64,000 nucleotides of DNA from Heliocidaris tuberculata (taxonomy: Eukaryota > Echinodermata > Echinoidea > Camarodonta > Echinometridae). Below the pieces are notes generated by a model. It saw nothing but the letters and a program-made list of their open reading frames with translations, was not told the DNA's origin and searched no databases. The stretch is taken from positions 1,035,967-1,099,966 of the forward strand of contig CM046851.1 in NCBI GenBank assembly GCA_025618425.1. Direction: 5' to 3'. Of the stretch, positions 1 to 11,104 are shown piece by piece. Position numbers and translations under genes: made by a program. Every line of letters begins with the position of its first letter. Position 1 is the first letter of the stretch.

Positions 1-96
1 TATGATTGGATCGGATTCAGTGCGCATGTACGCTTAAAAAACCCAGGAGGGGTTTAAACCATGGTTTAAACCAAACCTCCTTTGTGAATTCGGGCC
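1..96 (-). mobile_element. PIF/Harbinger-type MITE, truncated by the window edge
   Basis: The right end reads TTTGTGAATTCGGGCC. The whole stretch is the reverse complement of the left half of the complete 213-bp element at 33213-33425, including the internal GGTTTAAACCATGG palindrome. The other half lies outside the window. Confidence 0.75.
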
Positions 97-942
97 AGAG
101 ACTGTCTGACAGTGTTTAACAAAACGATGCTGAATAAGACACACATAATAAATTCATAAACAAGGGCACTTATTAAGATAACAACAAAGACATTCTATTT
201 TTCAGACGACTAATACTTAACCCATCCATGCACATTCACTGTTTGCATTTGATAGGCAATCGAAGCAGAAGGCTAAAGAAATATCAGAACTTGGAAAAGC
301 TGATTACTGTTCGGTGTAGACTGATAACTGAGGCTAGTTGTCAACAAACCCCCCCCCCCCCAAAAAAAAAGGCGGGGACGGCTCTTGTTGGCCATAGATC
401 AAATGTTATAATATCAGAAGCGTAATTTAAACAAAATCTGCATTTCAAGCAGTATTCCCGATTAGACATGTTAGAGTTTGATCAGTTTCTATCTTTTGAT
501 GCTCCATATCTTTACAAACTAAAGAACCAGGGAAGGGGGGAGGATGGGGGAGGATGGGGGGGGGGGGCTCAACTTCCTACTTTTTAACAAACCTTCGTCA
601 CCCATGCATGGACCCTAAGCAACTGCAAATAATACAATGCGTGTAAATCAACATGACTTGCAGAAGCGTCAGACTTTATGTATAAGGGGATTTCTGCCCA
701 AATTTGCTTCCGAAAGCCACAAAGAAGTCACAAATTTTTGCAATTTGCCGATATAAGGCTCTGATAATAGCAAATTTGCCGACAGAAAATTTCTAATGAA
801 AGGGTGTCGCAACCCATTCCTCTCTGTTGCCACGCCCGTGATTCATCATACAACAGACTGTTTGTTCCTTGACAGTTTGACATTTAAACACACCCTCTCC
901 CTCCCTGTTTGCCTAAAGTTCATGTCATGGTTACCATGGTTA

Positions 943-1534
943 TTAAAGGGAAATCCGACCTTAATAGCAAGTTGCTTTGAAAGAAAGAGGACAAATCAAA
1001 GAAGCAGATTGGTGAAAGTTTGAACGAAATCAGACAAGCAATAAGAAAGTCATGAATTTTTGAAAGTTGTAATCACTATACATAAGGGAATTTCAAATTG
1101 GCCGAATAGGTAATGTCACTGTGATGTAGCTGTGGACAACTCCCCCATTCGCTCTAACACACAAAATGACTAAAATGTCACTTTTTTTAAAAATGCATTA
1201 CTCAGTAGGATCTTTTCGTTCATGAGGACCTATAACAATATGCTCTCTCCAATATATTTTGAGTACTGCCCCGAGGGTAAAAGCGCCTCGAAGAAAACCG
1301 CAAATTAATGATATTTTTGTGTACGACAAATGGGAGAGTTGTCCACAAAAATGTCACAACTGACTCATCAAATTGCCAATTTGAGATTCGCATAGATGTA
1401 GTGATCTCATTTTTCAAACATCCATAACTTTCTTAGTCCTTGTCCGATTTCTTTCAAACTTTCGCCATCCTGTTTTTCTTATTTTTCTGCTTTCACACAA
1501 ATCATCTTATTATCAAGGTTGGATAGCCCTTTAA
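943..1534. mobile_element. MITE-like element with TTAA-AGGG ends
   Basis: The ends are inverted: TTAAAGGGAAATCCGACCTT on the left, and TTAAAGGGCTATCCAACCTT when the right end is read on the minus strand. The symmetry continues inward (CAAATTGGC and GTGGACAACTC motifs on both arms). The boundary TTAA is either the target duplication or part of the repeat. No coding capacity is visible. Confidence 0.7.
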
Positions 1535-1572
1535 CTTTCTTTTTGTCTGTTATGCTTTACCGCGTCTTGCAG

Positions 1573-3556
1573 GTGGATATCTAATACCTAAAGGAACCAC
1601 GGTGCTTCTCAACACATACTCTATGCACTTCGATGAAAGAGAATGGACAGATCCTCATTCTTTCAGACCAGGTGAGCAAAGTCTTGGTCCTCCTCATGCA
1701 TGTTTTAAGGTTTTATATTCAGGTATTATATCAACAGGCATGTCTGGTTCCTCAGACCTTACAGTTTTACCCAACTACAGATGAGGCGCATTTAAAGCTC
1801 ACAGACAGTCTTGGTAGCAAAAAAAAACTGGCAAGAAACTTATCTAACATAGTCACATACTATTCTCCTTTTATCATAAGACACATGTACGAGATTATTT
1901 AACATTCCATTCACGATTTCGAACAATTTTTAGTGTAAATATCTGTAAGAAACGCTTGGTAACGGTTTTTCACTGCCTCACGCTAAGACCATATCCACCC
2001 GAAGATTCCCCGCACAATAAACCCAGCGCTTCGCACTGTGTGTAGCGTATCTATAACACACAGCAATCCCCATGTGCGTAATGTGTGTGGCCGTTGTTTG
2101 AATTTACATCCCCTCTTTTTTGGGCCAGGGATTTTTATTACTTTTCACCTCTCATTCGATGAATATTTCACTTGAGGAGGAAAAAACTTCACAGCATCTT
2201 AGTTATGTTAGTACCCTGCTATTTATTAAGTAAAATCAAAAAAATCTCACGAAAAGTGTTTGAGAGCTTCCCAAAACTATCTAATACCTTTAAACTTTCC
2301 ACCTAGTAAATCGAATCCATCAAACTCAGTTAACCCTTTCAAGACAATTGACCACATTTTGTGGTTTCGCTCAATAACTTTTGATCCAGAGCTCTAAAAA
2401 ATATACCAGATGCACGAGTAGAAAGAGCAAAATTTTCTGCACACACTATGTCCATTTTTATTGCATGACCATATTGCGTTTGATGCCAGGAATTTTAAAG
2501 ACAAGAATAAGCTTTGAGATCCTTAAATTGGCAACACATTGAGAGGTTTAAAATCATTGTTTTTCATCAAAATTGGCAATTTCTTTCAACTATTTAACAA
2601 ATTTCTAACCATGTATATTGTTTTCAAAGACATTACCCTTTATTAAAATCTTGTAGCACTAAAAGAAAAATATTATTGTTGCCAATTTGAAGAACAAAAT
2701 GTGATCAATTTAGCCCTGTAATAATTCCTGTCCTGAAAGGGTTAATAAAGAGAAGGTTGAGTTCTGGTAAAGGTGGAATATAATATGTGAGTTTTCTCGA
2801 TCTAATTCTGGACGAGTATCATAGGAGAACATCCCCTGAAAGGGAATGTTCTGTAAATGCCTTTGTATCTGAAATATAGCAGGATATAGCTGAACATTTG
2901 GGAATATATTTTCATCCTACATGTGTGTATTGTCCCACATACTCGTTTCTGTGTGCAGTGCATGTGATTTTCAGTAAGATTAAGTCCATTGTATTTATCT
3001 TTTTGATGATCTCGAAACCTCACAGTATATATACAACAATTCCTATTTACTACATAATCAACCTTTCCTGTATGGTCAGAAATCAAAAAAACTCTACACG
3101 GCTTCCTAAATAATTTTTATATGATATATGTAACTGCAAAAACGAAAACATTTTTAGCGGTCAACTAGTTAGTTATTCACACCAGGTTAATTCTTCCTCA
3201 ACCATGTCAACGGTGATAATTATTCTGCCTACATAGTTACTGCCATATGTATACATGGCATGCACGTATATATACGTATTTATGATTCTTTGGCAGAGCA
3301 CTTTCTGGATGAGAGCGGTACTACCCGACAACACCCATCTAGCTTCCAGCCTTTTGGCACTGGCCGTCGGAGCTGTCTCGGAGAAGCCGTGGCCAAGGCA
3401 GACCTCTTCCTCATCTTCACTTGGTTTCTTCAGAATTACACCTTCGGAAAGGCTCCGGAGTGTTCTGAGGAGAGCCTTCTGAAACTCGTTCCCGAGACTG
3501 CTGCAGGGCGTGTCCTTCAGAATTACAAGATCCTCATCGAGGAAAGACTGATGTAA
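1573..3556 (+). CDS. Cytochrome P450 (clan 2, CYP1/CYP2/CYP17-like), last two coding exons
   Basis: Two exons are visible. Exon 1573-1671 follows a TTGCAG acceptor and ends at a GTGAGC donor. It encodes [20 protein letters not shown] and then a WTDPHSFRP segment (the PERF region). Exon 3297-3556 follows TGGCAG and joins in phase 1 to give [10 protein letters not shown]. It carries the heme-binding motif [11 protein letters not shown], with the thiolate Cys, and ends at TAA. The family consists of membrane-bound heme monooxygenases acting on lipids, steroids or xenobiotics. Upstream exons (I helix, ExxR) were not found and probably lie left of the window. The intron carries a piggyBac-type MITE at 2334-2741 and another repeat at 2746-3100. 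The exact subfamily cannot be assigned from this C-terminal part. Confidence 0.88.
2334..2741 (+). mobile_element. piggyBac-type MITE, copy 1 (TTAA target)
   Basis: A 408-bp element flanked by TTAA at 2330-2333 and 2742-2745. Its ends are CCCTTTCAAGACA and, inverted, CCCTTTCAGGACAGG. It is the reverse complement of the element at 35270-35676. The TTAA duplication and CCC-starting ends fit piggyBac-derived non-autonomous elements. Confidence 0.85.
2746..3100 (+). repeat. Dispersed repeat, copy 1 (related copy at 63596-63968)
   Basis: This begins with GTTGAGTTCTGGTAAAGG and shares stretches such as TGTGTGCAGTGCATGT and CTACATAATCAACCTT, in the same order and orientation, with 63596-63968. The left end abuts the TTAA of the piggyBac-type MITE, so that MITE landed at the edge of this repeat. 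Confidence 0.65.
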
Positions 3557-3770
3557 AGCCGTAGGTCCCTTGGTTACTACTGTGCGACTGTAGGCTAATG
3601 TGTTAATATCCGAGTTTGTTGGTATATTGTCTTTATTAATCACTAGGGAGAGATCGCCATGTTCATCTTCCCATTTCCGGATGAAGGCAGGAGCAAGTAA
3701 AACTTGATATTGACGGCTGTACAACACATGCTTTGGCAACCAAATCCCTAGCTTCTACCCTAAACTAACA

Positions 3771-3858
3771 CTACACCTAACTCAATAACCTTACACCGAA
3801 ACCTAACATAAAAACAAATCGCAACCCTAGACCTTACCCTGTATATATTTGACGAAAT
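3771..3858 (-). repeat. Degenerate CCTAA-type tract ending in a conserved GACGAAATA motif
   Basis: A degenerate run of CCTAA/ACCTAA units ends in GTATATATTTGACGAAATA. The same ending follows CCCTAACCCTAACC at 30957-30992, and its reverse complement stands at 45145-45163. Confidence 0.5.
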
Positions 3859-6404
3859 AAAGCATGAAGCAAATGTTGCCAGAGCACGTGTTAGATCATC
3901 GACACCACATGATAGGCATGATGTAATATGAAATTTCCACAACTTTGATTTCAAATCCTCTCGCACGTTATCACTTATGCCAGTATATCATGAATACACA
4001 TACGCATGCTATATTGCAAATCAATACGATAATTCAACATTTCGATGTTTGTAAATTCTATGCAATATATTTGTGATAGATGCATCTTAGAAGTCTGTGA
4101 AATTCATTTACACCACTACCTGGTCTTACTCTTAACTAGTATTAGCGTCTCACAAACGATGTATACTTTAAAATGTAGATTATTGATTTCATCTTACATT
4201 CAACATTCGTCACCAAGAAAGCAGATATCATTTATTTATTTTTATTATTATTATTATTTTTTGCTTATAATCATTCTTAAAACCATGTGTGCAAAACGAA
4301 AGTGTTTTGTTTAGCAATGCAACGCAATGCATTTTTTGATACATTTATTATGTTCCAGTATTGTAAGCACGCCCGTGCCAGTTTTACAGTGTATACAAAT
4401 TCTTTTTTAAATACACTTTGAAAGGTATTTGTCAGGATAATATGGCTGAAATTACACTAAACATAGTTGGGAATATGGGACTAATCGAGAATGAAATTTT
4501 ATTTCAAGAGTTAGTGTTATTCCAATACAGAATTTGACATTAGCTAAGGGAATATTGCAATAACATGTCGAAAAATAGATAGCGATATATGTTTTTGATT
4601 ACCAGTAATATATTTCTTTTTTTTGAAGATCAGGTTTTTACTATAATGTTTTTTCAGTTTTGGTCACAAGAAAAAAAAAAAGTCTCAAACCGTTTGTCTT
4701 TAAACACAGCTGTTTTTTTAATTGGGGGGGGGGGGTGGGGTGGATACAAAGCCGATTGCTGTTGTATATAATTCTTTAAGTTACAAATTTTGATTCAGAA
4801 CTAATATCACTCCAACCTTGATTAGAAAGAATATGTACATTTTTTTCTTCGGGAACATTTATACAGGTATATTTCTCCACTTATCCTCTCTCTTTCTCTC
4901 TCTCTCTCTCTCTTCTCTCTTTCTCTTCCCCTCTCTCATAATTTGTTATCTTTCTTTTTAAAACTTCCACCATCTATCTCTCTCTCTTTCACTTACTCTT
5001 CTCCCACCCCCCCCCCCTCTCTCTCTATCTCTCTCTCTCTCTCCTCTCTCAAAGGTGATGTTACAGCGCCTCTTCACATAGCCAATGTTTAACAAATTAT
5101 TCTGCAGCCCATAGGCTGCAAACCATTATTTAACAAATGATGAATTTTGACAGTTTTGTATTTACTTGATTTGCTTATCATTTTTATTCTTCTGCACTAA
5201 ATTATGTCGAAATTCTACGTTAAAATCAATAAATTTTTCCAAAGCATAATAACGAATACCGTGTTTTCTTGTATACGCTCTGTCTACCCTGCATAAGAAA
5301 AGTGTAATGTCTGCCTAGAATCAGAATTGAAATATTTTAATATATCCTTAATCCAAGTATAGATGTACCAATGCTTCAGCCAAAGTGAATGCTAAACTTG
5401 ATGAAAAGGGGGCGGCGTTAAAAAAAAATGAATACCTGTAACACGATAGCTAAGACTTTCGAAAAATCAATCAAACTTCTCTATCATCATTTGAAATATG
5501 CAAAAAATTACAATGCCGTATTGCATAATCCGAACCTGATTTATATTGGATATACAACAGGGTGTTGATATTGCCCTTGAGTTGATTTCTCGGAAGTCTT
5601 TGCATCGTGTTTTGTATGATAATAACTGAAGGCAGATCTAGGAGCATTTTGCCCCTCCGATGATTTTGTCATAAATACCTTTTTCATCAATATTTCAAAC
5701 AAAAATCATAACTAAATCCACTTTACACATGTGAGAAAAGTCATGAAAATAACAGAGATATTAATTTATTAGTCACAACTAAAGACAACATTGGCTGCCC
5801 CGGTTGCAGTATAACTTACATAACAAATTGGGGAGTTAATTTTGAAACAGAGCTGTTATTTCATAGACATCAGTTTATTAGTAATTAAATTTCATACTAT
5901 ATTTAACCCCACTGATTTCGCTTACATTTGTGCTTTTTAAACAGATATCATTATCAACTCCTATATCATTCAGTGAGTAGTAAATAAAACATGGAGTTTT
6001 ACATTTCCAAAGATGGAGTACATTGACAATTGAATAAATGAAAAGGTATGGACCATAAGCGTAGTGGAACAATTTTGCCAGGGGTCTCTTTGCCCGAAAA
6101 ATAATTTTCCAGGTTAAACTCTAAATTTTTGCAAGCGAGCAAGCAGAAATGTGGACACTTTTTCAAGATGATAATGTCATAAAAATGTATTAAATTAGAC
6201 ATAAGAAATTGCTAATAGACCACCTCACTGCCAAAATATAACTAACGATTGCCTGAATACAGTCAATTACAAATTTTTGAGGGGTTACACACCCCAGACC
6301 CGTGAAAGCCTACATGTGTGTCATGCACTGTGCCACATTTCTATCATCAGTTGGAAATAGTTGATATGCTATTGAGATGCGTTAAATGTGACGAGACTCT
6401 AGTT
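3859..6404. other. Intergenic, with a CT-rich microsatellite at 4889-5052
   Basis: No exon or gene is supported here. The main landmark is a long imperfect CT repeat at about 4889-5052, interrupted by a short AT-rich stretch. A poly-G/poly-T stretch lies near 4715-4742. The rest is AT-rich unique-looking sequence. Confidence 0.55.
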
Positions 6405-6810
6405 CAGGTTAACACGAAGGGGGCTAAACTTTAAGTTTCGCTTGTAGTTTCAAAACTTTAAGTTATCTTGTAGTTATCTTGTAGTTTCAGACCGTATGAA
6501 CGGACTCGTAGTTTCGAAGATTTGATTTTACTTGTAGTTCCAGAACCACAAGCGAGCTTGTTGTTAACGCCGAAACCACCAGCAGCGGGGGATCCTCTTT
6601 GTAGTTACAGACCATGTGGACAGAATAAACTTTAAGTTTAGCAATTTCGTTGTTAACGCTGACCACTCTGCTCACGACGATCGCTCGACTTGTAGTCGAG
6701 CGTCGTTGTTTCGGGCCCGTGTGAATCCTCGTCGTTTTTAGTGAGCCGTTGTTTCGTAAACTTAAAGTTTCACTAACTTAAATTTTCGAAACTATAAGTC
6801 CCGTATGAAC
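6405..6810. repeat. Subterminal-repeat-rich element (AACTTTAAGTTT, CTTGTAGTTTC units)
   Basis: Short units such as AACTTTAAGTTT and CTTGTAGTTTC recur in both orientations around a short hairpin (GCTCGACTTGTAGTCGAGC). Phrases of the type CCGTATGAACG occur near both ends. This looks like a decayed DNA transposon, but no clear target duplication is seen. Confidence 0.4.
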
Positions 6811-6820
6811 GTAGCTAATC

Positions 6821-7490
6821 TCACAACGTAGGAAGAATTCTAGTCGCCGCCATTTCGACGTAGTAACCTTTGGTTTCCTCATTGGCTCGAATTACATCCG
6901 GGGTCATCTGGTCTAGTGCTATGTCAGGTTTTGACGGCATGAATCCGGATGCCGCAAGCGCAGTGGCATGCGCGCAATCCTCAATCGCATTCTTAGTTTC
7001 TTCAGTGACGAGTGGATAAATAACGCGCCAGGATTCGGCGATTCTTGGGCTTGGGTCCCAAGATATCAAACTGTCATTCCAAGGGATTCCGCACGCATTG
7101 CAGAACTTGGATAACATGTCAGCAGGATCTGCAAGGATATCCTCACTATCGATCACAACCGGATTTGGGTCGATGTTTTCCTTCACATATATCCACAAAT
7201 CGTACTGGCTTTTGTAGAAACAGCCTTCTTCCATGTACGGCGTATCTGATATCATACCGAAGTCTTCAACTTTGACGTTGTTGCCGAAGCTCATGTAAAC
7301 TTGGCGGAATAGCATTTCGCGTAACGATGGTAGTGCACGTTCTGGATTTCGGATGAGGAATGCGTATTTGTATCCCGACCCCCTATTCGGCAGGTAATGG
7401 TAATTACCGGTTATTCCAAGTGGCACGTCCTTCACGAGAACCGACTGATTACTACGAACAGTAGTGAGTTGTTGTGCTATCGCTTTACGT
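6821..7490 (-). CDS. P-loop sulfotransferase-like protein, C-terminal exon
   Basis: The open exon runs from a TTTCAG acceptor (exon base 7490, entering in phase 2) to TGA at 6821-6823. It codes for about 222 residues starting RKAIAQQLTTVRSNQSVLVK. YAFLIRNPERALPSLREML fits the 3'-phosphate (PAPS) binding helix of sulfotransferases. VVIDSEDILADPADMLSKFC followed by a GIPW segment matches the conserved C-terminal part of distant sulfotransferase-like proteins of invertebrates and bacteria. The N-terminal P-loop exon was not found in the 1 kb between this exon and the CHST15-like gene on the same strand. Either the intron spans that gene or this is an isolated 3' fragment. Function as a sulfotransferase is inferred from the fold; the acceptor is unknown. 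Confidence 0.72.
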
Positions 7491-7556
7491 CTGAAACATG
7501 TGAAACAATGTTTGTTCAGATATAATTAATACATCTTGAAATAATGAGACTGCCTG

Positions 7557-7745
7557 AATAAACCAGTTCGTAATTACAATTTATGCACGTGCAGATAAAA
7601 TTCATTTGTACCGAGTACAATTGACCGTTATACGCTGTCATTTTGTCGAACACCAGTATGATTTTATACGTCTATGATTTTACCATCAAATTTTGGGTCA
7701 TTTCAGGGTCATTTGTACCATGAACTAATTACGAACTGGCTTATT
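7557..7745 (-). mobile_element. MITE with AATAARCCAGTTCG ends, copy 1
   Basis: The ends are AATAAACCAGTTCGTAATTA and, inverted, AATAAGCCAGTTCGTAATTA. The interior is the reverse complement of 31004-31194 (shared GGTCATTTCAGGGTCATT and GAGTACAATTGACC). Confidence 0.75.
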
Positions 7746-7971
7746 CATAAGTTGATAATTTTTTTTTTTTTAATTGGGAGGGGAGGAGAGGGCAACAGTT
7801 TTTCTTGGAAGAAATGAAGAGAGAGGGCAAAGCCTAAATCAGGAGTAAGGAAGAAGTGGAACACAGAGAGAGGGGGAGAAGGAATTGTGGAAGGTGAGGA
7901 AAAGATAAATGAGAGGGGGGAGTAGTTGGAACAAACCTTGGTTAGTATAGGGGATCGGAAGAGACGATTGA

Positions 7972-8259
7972 CTATAATGAAATCAAACGAGGGTGTAGGC
8001 TAGAAAGCAACATCTTCCTCACGTTAGTAATGACTGTGTTTTTTCTGTAGCCGATATGACACAATCTCCACATACACAGAGCGCACATTGTAAATATACA
8101 TCCTATTGTCATGATCATGCTCCATATAGCGCAGATAGAGTCGAGTCGGAGAAATATGTTATAGTATTCAGCGCGTTGTATCCTCTTTTGTTGGCTCCCA
8201 AGGTAGCCTGTGAAAAAATAAGTGCCTAACAGAGCTAACAGAGCTAACAGAGCCTTCAC
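7972..8259 (-). CDS. Possible terminal exon of a small membrane protein (unrecognised)
   Basis: An open frame of 95 codons contains a predicted hydrophobic segment (SMIMTIGCIFTMCALCMW) followed by basic residues. A good acceptor (TTTTTTCACAG) falls inside the frame after residue 17, so the real exon may start at YLGSQQKRIQ. I do not recognise the family. It lies between two sulfotransferase genes on the same strand. It may be chance coding. Confidence 0.25.
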   Translation of the reverse strand: MKALLALLALLGTYFFTGYLGSQQKRIQRAEYYNIFLRLDSICAIWSMIMTIGCIFTMCALCMWRLCHIGYRKNTVITNVRKMLLSSLHPRLISL

Positions 8260-8531
8260 TTGGGTAGACAGGAAGTCATGGTCATGGTAGCAAGACCAGG
8301 GTGTATTCAGGCGTGTAGAACTGTAGACTCTTTGTTAAGACATATTTCATATGGGTATATTAATCTAAAATGCTGTCAGCTAACTCCGACAAATTTACTT
8401 TGGAGAGATTAGAGAGGACTGAAGTTGAAGCAGCCAGCATTTTGAGTTGATTCTGCAGGCTCAGGGCGTGGGTATTTTGCAAGGTCGTAGAATGAGAAAT
8501 GGAAGTCTAACCCTGTGTGTCACATTCAAAT

Positions 8532-9809
8532 TTATTTATTAATCCAAGAAAAGTTTAAACCAAATTGATCAGCAAAAGCTCTGTTGTATGGCCTGTAGTA
8601 ATCGTAGAGTCTTTGTAAGACATCGCCGGATATTTTAGGGTGGGGGCGTCCTTTTGATGGAATCATACATCCAAAGTCTGGTCGCTCTGGTACATGCGCG
8701 CAGTAGAATCCCTTGGTGTAGTTCTTTACAAAGTGTGATCTTCTATAAAACTCGGGTAATCCAAGGAATGATTCCACTTTATGTAAAGAGGGGTAAGGGT
8801 CCTCTGCAAAGGCATCACCGTCAATAAAAATGATTTGGTCTCTCCGGTAGATATTCAGGGTTGTCTTAACAGCATTAATGTATACTCCATACCTTATGAT
8901 ATTTGATTCTACAATTGTGCCATCGGGTTCCAGTATAGTTTTCTCGAAGGTCTCGCGTAGCCTGACGTCTTTAAAGATCACATCAAAGGGTCCATCTCTG
9001 GGCAAATTTGAGTGCGCTACAAGATGCAGGTAATCTGAGATGGCCCTTTGGACAGGATCACGTAGGATAAAAACAAACTTGACACGAGGTAATAGGTGTG
9101 GCTTGAGGTCCATTAAGAAATCCGAAGGAAGAAAACATAAAGCTGGATTTTCCGTCATGGGTAGCTGGTATGGACTACTCAGTGGCATACGTTGGATCCA
9201 CTCAGCAATGGAATCTTTCGTGACATTCCTTCCTGGAAAATTTATCTCCTTTGACATAGACACAGCCGGATGCAGATCGAGGTACCTGCTAAGGGTACCG
9301 GTTCCACACTTCTTAACACCTATCATCAAGGCTTCTGGAAGTCTCTTCTTGCATTGTCGTTCCTCCTGCAAATTTTCCGAAATCGGGGTCTTTTTCTTAT
9401 CGTAGGTGTAACAAATATCCACTTTTCTTTTCCAATCTGCATCTGTCGCATTAATGAGATTCAAAAAAATTCCGATGCCTTCCGCTGATTTGATGAAGTC
9501 TTTAGCATTCTTATTCTCAGTTTGAGGATTTGTGTAAAATCCATCTATAATGGTAGCGTTCGATCCTTCTGTCAATAATTTTCCTCGCACTCGTTTTTGA
9601 TCCACAACAAGCCATGTATTGCGATCAAATTCTTCTAAATTCTGGTATTTATATGGCTCTCCGTCCAGTGAAGGCTGTCCATATAAATCACTTAAATACT
9701 TTGCGAGTAAAGTGGCACGTCCTGTAGAAACCACACCATCGCCAAATAAAGTCAGCAGTAGAAGAGTAATCGTAACCAAGAAAAATACACTCAGGCTCTT
9801 CCGGTTCAT
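8532..9809 (-). CDS. Carbohydrate sulfotransferase 15-like (GalNAc4S-6ST-like), complete single exon
   Basis: A single uninterrupted frame of 425 codons if the second Met (MNRKSLSVFF, base 9809) is used; the frame is open to an upstream Met at 9842. The later Met fits better because it leaves a short basic cytosolic tail before a transmembrane anchor, the usual type II Golgi layout. Motifs, numbered from the upstream Met: 5'-phosphosulfate loop ALMIGVKKCGTGTLSRYLDL at about 171-190, then KEINF, then the 3'-phosphate site FVFILRDPVQRAISDYLHL at about 257-274 with Arg261 and Ser269. These match the CHST15 family, which adds sulfate to C6 of GalNAc-4-sulfate in chondroitin or dermatan chains. 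The protein is shorter than human CHST15 (561 residues). AATAAA overlaps the stop codon (AATAAATAA). Substrate is inferred. Confidence 0.88.
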   Translation of the reverse strand: MNRKSLSVFFLVTITLLLLTLFGDGVVSTGRATLLAKYLSDLYGQPSLDGEPYKYQNLEEFDRNTWLVVDQKRVRGKLLTEGSNATIIDGFYTNPQTENKNAKDFIKSAEGIGIFLNLINATDADWKRKVDICYTYDKKKTPISENLQEERQCKKRLPEALMIGVKKCGTGTLSRYLDLHPAVSMSKEINFPGRNVTKDSIAEWIQRMPLSSPYQLPMTENPALCFLPSDFLMDLKPHLLPRVKFVFILRDPVQRAISDYLHLVAHSNLPRDGPFDVIFKDVRLRETFEKTILEPDGTIVESNIIRYGVYINAVKTTLNIYRRDQIIFIDGDAFAEDPYPSLHKVESFLGLPEFYRRSHFVKNYTKGFYCAHVPERPDFGCMIPSKGRPHPKISGDVLQRLYDYYRPYNRAFADQFGLNFSWINK

Positions 9810-9842
9810 TATGGTTGTTACTAACAGGCACAGAAACTGCAA

Positions 9843-10212
9843 ATGAGATGCTGTACTGCCACACAGATTTAGCTACCGATTTCAAGAGTTTACATTGCAA
9901 ATGAAATCGACTGATTCGTGTTCCGTGTAGACTGCATTACTCACTCATAGACACCGATTGCTATTGATATTTCATTCGACTTAATATTTATCCAAACACT
10001 TCCAGCTTCCAGTCACGCTAACAACTGTTTATATTTGTTCAGTTTGAGCTTGGGAGTCCATAGTCGTAGTCAAACCATCTGTTCATACTGATGATCGGCC
10101 TTAAATATCTTTGTTGGGAGGAGCTTCAACAGCATTTAGATCTACTTTTTATGAATACTTCTAGAGAGCAGTAAAAAGGAATAAAATAGCGCTAGGCCAT
10201 TAGTGAACTTAA
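9843..10212. other. Upstream flank of the CHST15-like gene
   Basis: This presumably holds the 5' UTR and promoter of the gene on the minus strand. No clear TATA box or exon was recognised. Confidence 0.3.
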
Positions 10213-11100
10213 AGGGTGACTAAAATAAAAAATTAATTGCCCATTTTTCGTAGGAAGGAGTCATCAAGAGCCAAAAAATATCTATCACACATTTTTTAAG
10301 CCCCTAAAAAAAACCAATCGAGCGACATCATGATCACGTGATCTGTGACGTACGAGAAGTAAGGGAAAATATTCCACCAACCTATATACCGTGCGCGCCC
10401 GCAGGCCCCGGCAGGCCCAGCCCGGTGCCGAGCATGACATTCACCGCATCGACCATTTGCATCGCATATTTTCGTATGTTTAATTCCTCACAATAACTTT
10501 GATTTTGGGACACAATTTCATCAATAATGCAAAATCGGTGTATAGTTGCGGGCTGTAGCAAGACCCCTATATAGTTGCCGTACTAAAAATGTGTAATACA
10601 TTGCACAGACGCATAAAAACGGCTGTGTACGCGTTTAAGACCAATGCAAAACTATTGTTCGGCAAGCTCAGATGGATGAGAACATTGTTCAAAGAAAAGT
10701 TAAAAAAACAAAACAAGAGCTGTATATTTGGGCAAAAGTGTTCATTGATCTTAAAGAAAATATATTGATAATGATTAATCACTCCTTAGACTGTATTGAT
10801 TAATTTCCCTTTTTCATAAATTGTCCGTTGAACAGAGGGGTCAAATACCGCATTGTGTGTATGATGTTACATTGCCGCAGCCTGCAGATCTTGTGCCTCT
10901 TACTCTTCATACGTCACTTGGGGGTGTGACGTCAATTAGCCAATCAGCTCACGAGTTTTAAGGAACGGTCCCCAAACCTCTACTTTTCCCCCTTTTTCGC
11001 CAAAACGAGACATAATTTTGACAATCCATTGCCAGATTCGTGATTTGAATGCAAAAATACATGGAAACAGCACCTTTTTTCTCTCTAATTTAGTCACCCT
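10213..11100. mobile_element. Non-autonomous transposon with TTAA-AGGGTGACTA ends
   Basis: An 888-bp element flanked by TTAA at 10209-10212 and 11101-11104. The ends are AGGGTGACTAAAAT and, inverted, AGGGTGACTAAATT. The interior has a GC-rich patch near 10390-10440 and no convincing coding frame. Confidence 0.75.
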
Positions 11101-11104
11101 TTAA

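Noticed and set aside
3173..3739. 188-codon minus-strand ORF
   Set aside because: It is antisense to the P450 heme-binding exon, which has clear motifs and splice sites. The ORF is a shadow.
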